Assembly (NCBI GenBank): GCA_033032175.1
Contig: CM065325.1
Coordinates: forward strand, 3,314,930 to 3,378,929
Length of the DNA stretch: 64,000 nucleotides
DNA from: Saturnia japonica
Lineage: Eukaryota; Arthropoda; Insecta; Lepidoptera; Saturniidae
Reading direction: 5' to 3'
Position 1 is the stretch's first letter. Every line of letters starts with the position of its first letter. A program made the position numbers and the translations under genes. The notes beneath the pieces were generated by a model. That model searched no databases, had not been told where the DNA came from, and saw only the letters and a list, made by a program, of their open reading frames with translations. This document shows, one piece after another, positions 11,889-23,462 of this stretch.

Positions 11889-12328
11889 CCTCGCACTCGC
11901 ACTTACAGCGGACTTTCGATGTGTCTGGCAAGATGTAAAAACCATTAAAACTGTCTGGCTATTGAGGTAACGTCTTTTCATAGGTCCCCAAGTAACATAT
12001 ATAAAATTTAGCTTTTATACTATAACAAAATTATAATTAAAATTTATTAAAGTTTAGGGGTGTCTGGCAGGGGGTAGCAACTGTCATAAGTGTCTGGCAA
12101 TGGACGACGAGATTTCTAAAGTTATCTTTAACAAAATATAAAAAAATTGAGCTTTATACGTTAACGAATGTAAGGTACTATTTTATACACCTTTACTAGC
12201 GGTTACCTGCCCAAGTAACCACAACCCAAACTATATAGTCCCTGGTCGTTCTTACCTGTATAGGGGACATGCACAGATGAAATTTCAGCTTTTATAAAAT
12301 AACAAAGGTCTGGCCCTCGTGGGCTCTT
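11889..12328 (-). repeat. Right arm of palindromic element
   Basis: Inverted copy of 10558-10998. GTCTGGC (reverse complement of GCCAGAC) occurs at 11923, 11953, 12062, 12092 and 12308, mirroring the 30-bp pair spacing of the left arm. Confidence 0.85.
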
Positions 12329-12604
12329 GCTCTATAGGGAACACCTTAAAATCATTGAAATTTGTGATCGTTTTATTAACAATTGTTTTTTTTATATAAT
12401 CAACAAGTTAAAATGAATATATAATAAAATTGAATACTTCATTAATTGTTTTTTACCTACAATGTGATTTTATAACATCTCTAAACTCTGTTTAAATTTT
12501 TTCTTCTTAAATTTAGGGAGAAACTCCTAATTTGGCATCCCTGACTGATGGTCTGGAACTCCAAACCACAGCTACACTGTTGCATCTATCTCGGTAAGAA
12601 CAAG

Positions 12605-12673
12605 AAGTTTGCAATTTCTGCCTGGAATCGCCTTCCAGCCAGCGTGTTGGAGCCGGCGTCAAACGAGGCCTGA
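12605..12673 (+). pseudogene. Short LINE C-terminus-like fragment
   Basis: The plus-strand frame reads FAISAWNRLPASVLEPASNE and then TGA. A phrase of the form 'WN.LP..V..A.S...F' is typical of the C-terminus of several LINE reverse transcriptases. Only about 22 codons are recognisable. The block sits in a GC-rich stretch (12530-12730) that also has a CGTGACGGCGTGACGCGTCACG palindrome just downstream. Confidence 0.35.
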
Positions 12674-12730
12674 AGAGGCATGTGACGCCGGGACGCGTGA
12701 CGGCGTGACGCGTCACGCCGTGATAGCAAC

Positions 12731-13869
12731 AACCGTCAATAGTATCAATGGTATTTGACACCGTCGATTGTCGTTATTTCTCTACTATATCGTACTTAAC
12801 CCTTTGGCTCCATTACGTCACAAACATGTACGTATACGCCATCCCCGGGAGCAAAGTTATTAACTGAAATATTTTTGAAAATTGACTGTGTATTTCGTTT
12901 TTGAACAATTAAATCGATATGGGTATTTACACTATAATATAATCGCAATACATTTTGAAAACTAATTTTAAGCAATCAAGTAATATTTTATATTTTATTT
13001 ATAATTTTGATTCCAGATTCTGATATGTAAGGAGCATGTAATAATTTCAACCACCATAAAGATTTATGATTTTCTTAACCAATGACATCACAGACTCCTT
13101 ATTTATTTGTAAACACTGGAACACGATAACAGAAAATTATTCAAATAATATGTTGAAAATGTATTCTAGGAAACCATTTGTACGATAACAGGACGTAAAA
13201 TATAACTTTATACAAAAAAATATTTTCACAATCCATGCTATGAATTAACATTTCTACCTACAGGCAATATCTATAATAATAAATGTGTTTGTAGGTACGT
13301 GTATTTTTTTAAATCAAATTTCCTAATAAACATCTTAGTGAGACATGACATTCATACGACATTCAAAATTGTTTTTACCAGTCTCTTTGTAAAAGAAATA
13401 ATTCAAAAATATTATTAATTCTCGGCCGATTTTGTTAAATTTGTACACGGGATATACGTCATTATTTCTTAATTGATTTTCTATAAAAATTGTCATTAAT
13501 ATGAGTATATATAAAATTACGAGACGAAAATAATTACTGCGTAATAAACGCACGCAAAGTCATAGGACACCGTTACTATATCATAGATACATTCCAAAAA
13601 AATTAAGGCTTACGCATGACCATAAAAGAGTGGGCACACAGCGCGACGCATTCACGCGTATCGTTTGGAAATAAAGTGGCGTAAACATAGACGTTGCATT
13701 TATTTCGCTTAGCCAGCATTTAAACGACCGCAGTAACGGATTTTGGCTAATGGCTGCGTGGGGATAGGTCGTTTCACGATTTGCATATCGTTAAAAATAT
13801 TGTTAAAAATTTATTTTATTACCGCTGTGAAAGGTAATGCGGATATTATAAATTCAGTTTATGCAAAAC
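12731..13869. other. AT-rich, nothing recognised
   Basis: No gene. The ORF at 13335-13553 is hydrophobic and AT-driven with no motif. A GC-richer patch at about 13630-13770 is unexplained. Confidence 0.45.
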
Positions 13870-14012
13870 AATGAGTAGGTACCTCTGAAAGTTAGTTACC
13901 ATGTGCTATTTATTACTCGAGCACAAAGCCAAACTCCGAGTTGCTACTGAGAATTTTATAGAAAAACCCAATAACACTTTCCTCGACCTGGGAATCGAAC
14001 CCAGGTTACACA
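13870..14012 (-). mobile_element. tRNA-derived SINE (S3), partial
   Basis: On the minus strand it reads GTAACCTGGGTTCGATTCCCAGG, a pol III B-box/T-arm, followed by GTGTTATTGGGTTTTTCTA and CTCGGAGTTTGGCTTTGTGC, a body I recognise from lepidopteran tRNA-derived SINEs. The 5' half of the tRNA-like head (box A) is missing upstream (beyond 14012), so it is not a functional tRNA gene. Confidence 0.6.
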
Positions 14013-14490
14013 GTTTAGCTTATAAAATTATATGTGTTCCAACTTTTTAAATCCCTATCTTTACATGATTGCCTATTTCATTATATTTTAAAGGTAGATT
14101 CTATAGCATTTCATATAACTCATCTTCAGTATGTTAAAGTATTAAATACAATAAAGCAGGAATGATAAAGTTTTTTAGTACAGATTTTTAGTTGAAAACC
14201 AAAAGTCATTAGAACAAATAAAATCATTAATCACAATCCATTTGCACCCTCTTGATATGAATGTCACTGTATAAACAATGAGCGAGATTGGCTCTCTAAT
14301 GAGTTAGGAGAGGGCGAGAGAAATACATACTATGAAAATGAGCGGTTTTGTTAGGTTTCCTCTGTACCACAATAAGGTAAACAAAACATTTTTTTTCCTT
14401 AGTACTTTTTGTCTTAAGTGTAGTAAAACGCGATTTCTCCTTGAACATTGATAGTCTATACGTCTACGTCTACGTATATAGTCTACGTCT
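14013..14490. other. Unassigned
   Basis: Nothing recognised except a short repeat of CTACGTCTA near 14457-14495. Confidence 0.4.
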
Positions 14491-14752
14491 ATAGAACGGT
14501 AACAAGTAGATATTTTCTTTCATTTTTTGTAAAATAGTTTTAATTTGTTCATTAAAATAAGTTACAATATGTATTTGGTTTTTAATTTTATTATGGAGTC
14601 GACTGTGTTACGACGAGTCTGGATTACGATAAATCTGGAGTACGTCGAATTCGGAAAACAACGAATACGGAACAAACGATTTTAAATAGTTTAGTTTGGG
14701 CCCTAGTTTATTTTTTGCCCCAGGGCCTTTAGTTACCTAGCTACGCCACTAC
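14491..14752 (+). mobile_element. T1 element, right half plus shared flank
   Basis: It matches the right half of the T1 element at 23463-23867, including the terminal repeat (ACGACGAGTCTGGATTACG, TACGTCGAATTCGGAAAAC, CGAATACGGAACAAACGATT). It continues into the same downstream sequence (CCCTAGTTTATTTTTTGCCC, AGTTACCTAGCTACGCCAC). The left half and left TIR are absent. Confidence 0.65.
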
Positions 14753-14820
14753 AAGGATGTAGCCAGAATTTTGTTAAGCAGGGTAGGCGGGCAAAGGAAC
14801 ACTTTCTTTATTCTTTGTTG

Positions 14821-15115
14821 TTTATAGGTTTAGAGTTTGGCCTAAATCTCACCAGCTAATAGCCCAAGATAGTGACACGCTAAGGTTCTAAAGTAGAGGG
14901 GCTGTAAAGTGCAGTTGCCAGAACATACATAAGCGCTTGGCGACATATTTTCAACTTGAGGTTAGCAGACGTTAATAAGTGCCATATTACCATGCTATGG
15001 TTACATCGAACTATTTTCCTTCACCGGCAGTTCAGGCTCCAGGCTCATTGTAGGGATTCGATCTCACGTCAATCGACGCGGTGTCCATACAAGATATGTA
15101 CCTCTGAGCCATCAT
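14821..15115 (-). mobile_element. S1 SINE copy
   Basis: Minus orientation. The body (14821-14960) has GCCCAAGATAGTGACACGCT, GTGCAGTTGCCAGAACA and GGCGACATATTTTCAACTTG. The head (15030-15115) reads on the minus strand ATGGACACCGCGTCGATTGA then CGTGAGATCGAATCCC, a degenerate B-box. The same head-body order is seen at 57957-58285. The ORF at 14956-15249 crosses it and is not a gene. Confidence 0.6.
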
Positions 15116-15558
15116 TGCTTCAAGTCAAACATCACCCAGGTTACCCACATTCTGCTTGCATTGGTCCCCCTTGTCCGTACTTGGCTGCATATACTAAACT
15201 TGCTAAACCCAAACCCAGACACTTCAAACTACAAATTAGTTTACTCTAAAGAATCGAAACCATGATCACTATAATTTTGGACAAACTTGTAAACCGTCAG
15301 ATAGAACAAGACTACATATTCATGTGACCTAATTCACAGAGTTCTAAAATTAACGGGAAGTTATTCAATAGAATTATTATAGATAGGAATTTGCCAAGCA
15401 GAATCAAAGCAATCTGCAGTAAATAGTGTCATCACCCGTAAATATATTTTTTCCAAACTATAGATTCATTTCGAAGTGCGAAATCAACAATAATATATAA
15501 TTTTGTTATTGCTTTGTACAATTTTCAGTTCGCAATAGTGACACCATCTTCTCTTTCC

Positions 15559-15637
15559 TCTTCATCTTTGCCTTATCCCATTATTTGGGGCCGGCTCTCC
15601 TCGTTCTGATGCACCAGGATGGTCTGTCCTGGGTTGC
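15559..15637 (-). pseudogene. LINE tail fragment
   Basis: The minus strand reads TQDRPSWCIRTRRAGPK, stop, WDKAK. The 'DR..W..RTRRADPK' phrase is a common C-terminal/3' end signature of a lepidopteran LINE. Only this terminal piece remains. Confidence 0.5.
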
Positions 15638-15743
15638 TTTTCCTGTAAGTTGGGGTCGTATACTATACTAATATAATATATATAGTATAGTAATAGTTAC
15701 CCCATAAGTAGTTTAATATATTTGCTAACATTCTATCACTATA

Positions 15744-16423
15744 TCTATACTAATAGTATAAAGCTGAAAAGTTTTTTTGTTTGGTTGAACGCGTTAATCT
15801 CAGGAAGTACAGGTTGGAATGGAAAACATATTTTAGAATTGATAGCCTATTTATTGAGGAAAGCTACAGGCTATATAACATCATGCTACGGCCAATAGGA
15901 GTAGAGCATCAATGAAAAATGTTTCAGAAACGGAGAAAATTTATTCCTTTTGGGAGTTTACATTGCGTGCGTTGCGTAAATACTTAAAGTTACGCAACAA
16001 CAATATGTAATGAAATTATTTTTCTCAAAAATTTCTAAGAAAAAGTCCGCGATAGCAAATATCTATCTTTTAAGATTCACGCAATATGACCTTATTTACG
16101 GTAAGAAAATTTGTTCCATAATAATGAATTATTTGCGAAGATGTTTTTATAAACATGGTATTAATCCGTATCGAAATAAATACGTTATTCATCACAAGTA
16201 TTTAATTTTGGACAAAATTGCCCTTACATCATTTGATTTCAATGAATATCTTAGCAGATATCACTGTTTTAAAATAACTCCGCAGCAAAATAATAATCAA
16301 GTACCGCGCGTGTATTTTAGCGGATTTATGTGGCAAACGGGCAGCACCTATAAATTGTATTGTAGGTGACTACGACAAATTGTTATTTGATGTAACGCAG
16401 CCGAAGTTGTGCGGGTCAGATAG
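15744..16423 (+). mobile_element. Helitron-like element H1, near full length
   Basis: It begins A|TCTATACTAATAGTATAAAGC and ends GTGCGGGTCAGATAG|T (CTAG mutated). Internal landmarks are 'gaacgcgttaatctcagg' and 'aggctatataacatcatgctac'. About 680 bp. It contains an open frame (16010-16369, 119 codons) shared with the copies at 28295 and 36313. Comparison shows almost only amino-acid-changing differences between copies, so I do not annotate a gene. Confidence 0.75.
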
Positions 16424-17936
16424 TTATTAATATTTTAACAAATGATAACTCTATACAACGTTAAATGTTTATTATATATTATTCGGTATTTTTTTTGTTA
16501 CTCCTTAATTATATTACTTTAGAAACATAAAGGTGTACGTCAGACAAACTAGCTTCAGCTTACACTCTATATTTTTTTGGTAAAAATTTTAGATAGACAG
16601 TATTTAGACTATAATATATAATAGCAATACGAGAAGAAATACTATGTACTTAAATATGGTATACAATTATAAATACTAAAATACCATTTAACGCTAAAAT
16701 GTAATCAATATATTTTTTTTTAAAGGCAATAGGTACTATTTCCCTTTGGAAATTTATTTAAAGCTTCAACTGATCTATTGCACACCAATTGAAATAAAAT
16801 TAATTGGAACGAATTGCTCAATATCAATCAGCTGTATTAGATAGAAATATGTACACAAAAACATTTTTTATATGCAAATAAAAACTGATCTGATATGAAA
16901 ATATGATGAATGAACAAAGTATTTCGATTTATTCAATGAAATATTTGTTTTAAATCACCTTCCGAAAGATAATTTACTTTATTCCAGCCGACAAGTCACG
17001 TTCGAAAATTTAAATAAATAAAATATACGGATACATTTCAATAAAACCGATTTTATATGGGAGTGTTAAGGGGTGTCGAATTATATCTAAAGAACCGAGA
17101 CAACTAGGCCTACCTCACCTCCACCTGGTGTACCCTGCTGAGCAACGAATGAGGAATTATGATAGCGGGTGGTAGGGTTGATGCATGTGGTGAAAAGTGC
17201 GTTATAGTGACTCGCTTTTGCGTTCCGGGATCAGCTCAATTGATTGAGGCTTTTTAGTTTACATAAGTGAAATGACGTTTTACGCCTTGAGCTTTTAAAG
17301 AAATATTAACAAAATTAAAAACTTTAAGTTTATGTAAATTTCATTTAATATATTCTGCCTGAGCCTTTGATGTGTGACCAGAGATACCCTTCTCTTGTAA
17401 CTTTATTCATTAAAATTATTATTTACTTTTTAGTTCGATAATTTATAGTTAAAAGTTTGTTTTTTAAAAAACATTTTTATAAAATTGTATTTCAAACTTT
17501 TTAGTATAGAATTCATCTAATAATCTATATATTGAAGGGAGATGATAAAAATGGAGATTTCATAAAATCCCTAAACAGTTGTAGTAAAAAGATAAGCATA
17601 CAATTATTATGATTTTTATCATTTATTTTCTTTTCTTTTTTATTATTAATAAAATCATATTTTTTGTATCATACTTTATTTAATGAATTGAAGATTTTCC
17701 AGCTACATCGATAGACTTTAGTCACCATCTATAGATAAAATACTGGCCAAGACAAATCCAACGAGTCTTAACTCGAAAGGGGTAATCTTGTCTGGCTTGG
17801 CTAAAAGATATTGATTTGGAACGCTTACATCCCGATGTAATCCAAATGAAATATAGGCTAGGCCTATATATAGCAGTTCCTAATGGGCTAACTAATATTT
17901 ATTGAAAAAAAAATTAAGGACATTTGCCATCAGGTA
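16424..17936. other. AT-rich, mostly unassigned
   Basis: No gene seen. Positions about 17060-17210 carry a degenerate repeat ('ccctgctgagcaacgaatga', 'gggtggtaggg') also seen near 35160-35260 and 53590-53690. Confidence 0.4.
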
Positions 17937-18250
17937 GTTCCAGTGACGATCGTCCAGCTTCATCTTCAGACCATTGTCATCATTTGTAATGGAAGATACT
18001 CAATAATACCATACAAACGAGCCCAAACCCGACTATCTTTGTAATTTTTATCAAGGAATTCCAATAGTAATCTTCTGTCTCCATTTTCAGACCCTCGTCA
18101 TCATGTGCAATAAAAACTACTCATTACAATAAAACAAACTAGGCCTAAATTCGACTGTCCTACCATTTACCAACACGGAGTTCCAGTCCCTACGCCACGA
18201 ATCCATCATCAGATCAGCTCTATTGTACCATAATATTGTATTGTCATGCA
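17937..18250 (+). repeat. Degenerate tandem repeat, ~121-bp unit
   Basis: Units start at 17937 (GTTCCAGTGACG), 18058 (ATTCCAATAG) and 18180 (GTTCCAGTCCC, partial), giving periods of 121 and 122 bp. Each full unit repeats landmarks such as TTCAGACC.T.GTCATCAT, AATA..AA.ACAAAC.AG, and CGACT.TC. Coding is unlikely. Downstream text (AATTTCATCTCAATCGGATACC) is a common lepidopteran repeat phrase. Confidence 0.65.
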
Positions 18251-20004
18251 ACTTACATACATATGCCAAATTTCATCTCAATCGGATACCAGGAAGAGGC
18301 TGAAAAATGTTTGCAAATTTTGAAATTTGGTGTTACATTCGAATGAAGCAAGTTAAATTAAAACTTGTAATAAGAATGATTGAGAATGGGGAATGCGTAG
18401 AATCTTAGGAAAACATTTAGAAAATGACAGACGAGAGATTATGGGAAGTAGCTCAAGTAGGGAAGTATAATGTAAACTCAGGGGCTAAATTAATAAATAA
18501 AAACGGCATACCACTACTTTCTCTGATTTGCGTTAGAAAAACAAGGTATGTAGAAAACAAAAAAACATTCGAATTCAGAACCTCCTGCTTTGTTTAATGT
18601 TAAGTTTAGAAACAGGTAGAAAATGGCGTAACAAATATACTTCTAAAAAGTTTTTATACCACATGAAATTCCAATACCCAAATAACAATGTAAATGCAAC
18701 GAAACTATATGTAATAACTAATAAGACTTATTTATAAGCCTTCTAAACTTAACATTAACAAATAATACAGTTGATAATTTGCGTCTTTCATTCATGTACT
18801 TTGTGTATTACTATAAATAGGTACGCTAGTAGTTGGCGAATGTCCAATTTAGAACGCCACAATGATTTCTAGCCGCTAGGTGTTTGTTTAGGTACACATT
18901 TTATCAGTAGTTGCATTGTTCGTGACTCAAATGCTTTATTTATGTCACTGCTAATGAGATAAAATTAAATGCGTTGCAACCTAAACTAAAAATAATATTT
19001 ATTTCAATATTGTTTTAAGGACTTACCAACATTAAAAGCCGTGTTCATACTGTGTGCAATATTAAATAAATTCTCAGTATTTTAGTAAAAACGTATTCAT
19101 GTGCCTGATTATTATGAAATTGTAAAATATTTAGAACATAAAACAGGAAATTACCGTTTTCTTTCAGATTACAATATTTTTATTTTCGTACTGGCGTGGC
19201 CATTTAAATTGCACATAATAATCATTACAATCCAAAAACAACGAATATCACTCATCGCTAAAAGCTAAGACATTTTTAACGGAAACTGTATTTAAATAAT
19301 CTATTAAAAAAATACCATCAGATTCTTCGACAGAGACATTATGATTAAACTGTTTTACTCTAATAAACCGCTTTCATATTGCATTTTATAAATGAGTTAT
19401 ATATATGGTTTCACATCATTTAGCGTAACTTGGCAATGTGACAAAAGTAAAAGACAATTTTTTAAACCGTCAAATGAAGTTATATATAGCCGATATTGTG
19501 TACTATTTCCGAACACTGAATAAATATCTGGGAAAATCCTCTACAAACAGCGAATATAAAATTTGTAGAAAGAGATAAAGCATCGCGGTCACGGAACACG
19601 CACACATTAAAACCTTATCAGTTAGAGTACGTAGACAAACAAATAATTTATAAAAATAATATGCCTCGAAACATCCTCTTTCCTTTAAATGTAAAAGGTC
19701 AGTCACAAACCAATTTTCACTTTAAAAATAAAATTACATAAGTTAATTGGATAACTCAAAATAAACAATTAATATTTTCATACAATCTTCGTCGTTAGAA
19801 GAACATTCAAAAAAGGCATGTCATAAAAAAATGTCGGATCTTGAGTGAACTCATTGTATTTTTTATTTTATTTATTCAAACAAAGGGAGCATTTTTCTAC
19901 TTGCAACTCGTTAATTTTAATTAGTTTTCATATTCTAGGCTAATCTAATATTAATTTGAATTGTCTTAATAGATGTTTTGTTTGTGTTTGTATTTTATAT
20001 ACAA
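18251..20004. other. AT-rich, nothing recognised
   Basis: No gene or named repeat; the ORF at 19503-19706 has no motif. Confidence 0.5.
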
Positions 20005-20889
20005 CTAGCTGACCCGCGCAACTTCGTCTTCGTCACATAAGAGAGAGGGGGGTTAGAGAGAGTGGGTCGTAGGCACCTATAAGAGTTTTCTAAATGAGCT
20101 GAAACTTTCTTTGTTTTATCTACGAACTATTTGAGCACCATTCCTCCCCTCCTCACATGACCTCCCCACTTCTACATCATTCCGCATAATAAAAATGCAC
20201 GCGCGGTACTTGATCATTGCGGTTGAGTGCCCTAAGCGCTCGCCCCCAAGTCCGGTGAAGCTGTAAAAGCCGCAGCGGCTCTGTTTTAGGATAGGGCCCC
20301 TAAGGCTAACAGTGTAGTCAGTTCTAAAAAAAAAAAAAAAAAAACTTGATCATTATTTTGCAGCGGAGTTATTTTAAAACTGTGATACCTCCTAAAACAT
20401 TCACTGAAATCAATTGATGCAAAAGATAATTTTGTTCAAAATTAAATATGTACTTGTTATTAATAACGTATTTATTTCGATAAAGATTAATACCATATTT
20501 ATGTATAATGTATTATTTTAGAATAAAATGTATTACCATAAAAAGAGTTACGTTCAGTCACCCTTAAAAGATAGAAATATAATATCACGGACTTTTTTTA
20601 GAACTTTTTAAGAGAAACAATCCATCCCACATGATTCTGGCGTACCTTTAACTATTTACGCAGCGCACGTAATAGAAGCTCTCAAGAGGTACAATTTTTT
20701 CCAGTTTTTGCAACATTTTTAATTAATGCTCCCTATTGATTGTAGCGTGATGTTATATAGCCCATAGCCTTCCTCGATAAATGGGCTATCCAACACTATA
20801 AATAATTTTTCCATTAGAACCAGTAGTTCATGAGATTAGCGCTATGAACCAAACAAACAAACTCTTCAGCATTATAATATTAGTATAGT
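20005..20889 (-). mobile_element. Helitron-like element H1 with nested S2
   Basis: Minus orientation. The 3' end is at 20005-20008 (A|CTAGCTGACCCGCGCAACTTCG, reverse complement of ...GCGCGGGTCAGCTAG|T). The 5' end is near 20889 (reverse complement ACTATACTAATATTATAATGC). It is interrupted by the S2 insert at 20208-20354. Removing insert and one target copy leaves about 750 bp, similar to the other H1 copies. Confidence 0.75.
20208..20354 (+). mobile_element. S2 retroelement nested in H1, perfect target-site duplication
   Basis: The insert is 20219-20343, from GCGGTTGAGTGCC to a long A run, flanked by ACTTGATCATT (11 bp, perfect) at 20208-20218 and 20344-20354. It contains AAGCGCTCGCCCCCAAG, GGTGAAGCTGTAAAAGCCG and GGCTAACAGTGTAGTCAG. 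It inserted after H1 had landed. Confidence 0.9.
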
Positions 20890-22139
20890 TATTTGAATCT
20901 TTGATGCTAATGACTTGAGGCAATGTCCTATATGTGAAAAGAGTGCGTTCATTAAATAATTCGAAATGACATTGGGTAGTGTTGCCACATAAAAAGTTCA
21001 AATCGGACGGTTTTTGTCGTTGCCGGAGGATCACCTTTGCTCCAACAGTTCAGTCTATTTTTTTTAAATTATTACGGCTTCTGCCTATTTAGGCACCTTC
21101 ACCAATGTCAAGTGTAACAAATATAAGTTCTAATGGTAATGTTGCCAATTGTTCTCTGTGTCAGTATACTATGTTTCATTGTTCTAATGTCATTGATCTT
21201 TCATCTATGATTCATTTTATGTCGTGACTAATGTTACTATTGAAACTAAACCAATACAAAAAATACTTTAATCTTATTAAATAAACGATCGTTTGATGTT
21301 AGTGTTATCTTTATATTAGATGTTTTTAATCAAAGTGGTTCTATTTTAAGGTATACGATGTACAAAAAACAAACAAATAATACCGATAACATCCTAAACA
21401 GTTCATCCGATAGCGATAAAACTTTGGTGATGAACTTTCTGAATTAGTAATATCATTTTATAATAGATGGCATTCAAATCATTTAATTTTCAAGACAACG
21501 GGTACTAAGTTCCGAGCAAAAGCTAGTAGAGTCTAAACTTAGAATGAAGTACGTAATTATATACGTACATATAATACTATATTTTCAACTAGTAATACGA
21601 TAACTGTATGTCTAATGATTAATTAATTTAATTCTCTACAGGTAATGAAATTAACTATGTTACACTAGTAATAAATAAACACTAGTAGATATTTATAATT
21701 TAGATTTAAAAACATAACGACGTAACGCAACGCGAACACTATTAGTTATAACCTACAAAGACCGCGCCGACATACACCCATGTAGTCTATCATAATTGTT
21801 CTTCCCGCAAGTATAAATTATTTTAATTTTTCATTATCTCCCTAAACGATGTGTCCAAATAGCATACTCTAAAGAGCAAAATTTTACTTCATAAAATTGT
21901 CTTTATGATCAAGTAACTTTTGTTTGTAAGGATTAATATGCCATGTCTAATAATGCTTATAAATCACTTTTTCATTTTCAACAAATCTTAGTGTCAATAT
22001 AAGATATATTGCTAAGATATATAAGGCATATAAGCTTATGTATAAGAGATAGGCATATGCTATCGCTGACTTTTTTTAGATATACTAAGGATCAATTTTA
22101 TATATTGTAAAATATTGTATATCCGTATCATTAGCGATT
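20890..22139. other. AT-rich, few repeat traces
   Basis: No gene. Positions about 21740-21850 (GTAGTCTATCATAATTGTTC) resemble the fragment at 9433-9660. Confidence 0.4.
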
Positions 22140-22383
22140 ACGCCATCCAGTGCACGCGGTTAAAGCAGTTCGGGAGGGCCTCGACTTCCGACTTACGTAC
22201 TAAAAATTAATATAAGGCTATCTGAGAGTTATAGCCTAATCTTAGATAGCCTATACAATCTTCGAGAGTCTGGCTATCATATACAAAAAGAATTTTTCGA
22301 ATCCGACTTTTAATTCCAGAGATTATACGTGTTTAAACAAATAAACAAAAAAACTTTTTCCGCTTTATTATATTAGTATAAAT
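22140..22383 (-). mobile_element. Helitron-like fragment (H2-type 5' end)
   Basis: The right end reads on the minus strand TTTATACTAATATAATAAAG then CGGAAAAAG, as in the H2 element at 39207. It carries 'gcggttaaagcagttcggga', shared with 9600-9640. The other end is not defined. Confidence 0.45.
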
Positions 22384-22934
22384 TATTCATACACCATTTC
22401 TGACTTTGAAATAACACTGGAACCTCGTTATAGAGTATTTTGAATATAAAACCATTCCAAATTTCCATTAAAAGCAAACTAGCGTAAAATTCAGCGAATC
22501 TATAATTAAAAGTTTCACTATACAAAAACTTTTCTGGAAAACTTTATCGAGAGCGCTTGTGTTCGAATAATAGTGCCTCTCGCATTTGCACAAAGTTCGG
22601 AGTCAGGCCGGAGAATAAAATAGTTCGGTTGGCACTAAAAAGAATGGTTGGAAGTTGGTTGCACTAAGCTGGAATTCATGTCTCATTGAGCAAGCTAGTA
22701 AAGAACTGTCATAATCTTATTATATTAAATGAGCAATTCTTGTATATATATATATATATGTAATTGGTTTCTTGGAAAGGGATCCAAAGATTTACATTCC
22801 AAGTATACCTAGTAGTATACCTAGATAGGTGTTATTTTAAGACACCGACCAAAGCTCGGTTACCCAGATATAAATTATGTTTCGATTAGCTTTCGCTTGT
22901 AAATAATAGAGAAAGCGGTATTATTTTTAAAGCA
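22384..22934. other. Unassigned, with (TA)n at 22742-22759
   Basis: Contains a short TA microsatellite. Nothing else named. Confidence 0.4.
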
Positions 22935-23050
22935 ATGATGGTTCGGCAGCATGTCCGTGTACCGCGTCGATCGATGTGTGTTTAAATTCCTATATTAATC
23001 CTGAGGTTTCGATGAAGGAAAACATCGTGAAGAAACCATAGCATGGTGTT
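22935..23050 (+). mobile_element. S1-like SINE head fragment
   Basis: Contains TGTACCGCGTCGATCGATGTGTG followed by a decayed B-box (TTTAAATTCC), parallel to the S1 heads at 15030-15115 and 57957-58050. Then comes GGAAAACATCGTGAAGAAACC, a common lepidopteran repeat phrase. Confidence 0.45.
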
Positions 23051-23462
23051 AGGATATTTTCTAATACCCACCTGGCTATAGTCGTACAAGTTCGTGCGCG
23101 ACCGTCATATGTTTCCGACAGACGTTGGCGGGGACGAGAGACTACAGACAATTACGGGGGCGGGTAATGTAGCGGGGAAGGAAAACGTGTCACAGTACAG
23201 TATTACGTCTTCATACAAACGACCGAAATGAAATGTAGGTAATTTTCAGTACACAACAGTCGTGATTACGCAATTTGTCACTAAAAACGAAATATTATTT
23301 AATTATTTATTAACAATTTATCCAATTATTCATTCCTAAACTCTGCGTGTAGAACCAGGACGTGCCCTGCTATGCACAATAAAGAACTGATGATAAAGGA
23401 GCATTGCAACTTTAAAGTATTTAAATGTAACTACATATTTATATTTTGACTTGTATTGATAA
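23051..23462. other. Unassigned
   Basis: A GC-richer patch (23085-23190, including GGGGGCGGGTAATGTAGCGG) is unexplained; the rest is AT-rich. Confidence 0.4.

Larger units (their letters stand above)
10558..12328. mobile_element. Palindromic DNA element with ~440-bp inverted arms
   Basis: The element begins AAGAGCCCACGAGGGCCAGACC and ends with the reverse complement (GGTCTGGCCCTCGTGGGCTCTT). The arms at 10558-10998 and 11889-12328 are near-identical inverted copies with only scattered substitutions and one-base indels. Between them lies about 890 bp holding a broken two-exon gene on the minus strand (11151-11704). Each arm holds five GCCAGAC motifs. Arm length far exceeds that of ordinary mariner, piggyBac or hAT termini. 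No clear target-site duplication could be defined. Most likely a class II transposon with long TIRs, here a non-autonomous or decayed copy; superfamily not assigned. Confidence 0.8.

Noticed and set aside
13976..14012. tRNA gene suggested by a perfect T-arm/B-box
   Set aside because: There is no matching acceptor, D-arm or anticodon stem upstream, and the downstream text is SINE body.
16010..16369. 119-codon ORF
   Set aside because: Lies inside Helitron-like H1. Differences from the copy at 36219-36581 are almost all amino-acid changing, and the copy at 28295 has stops.
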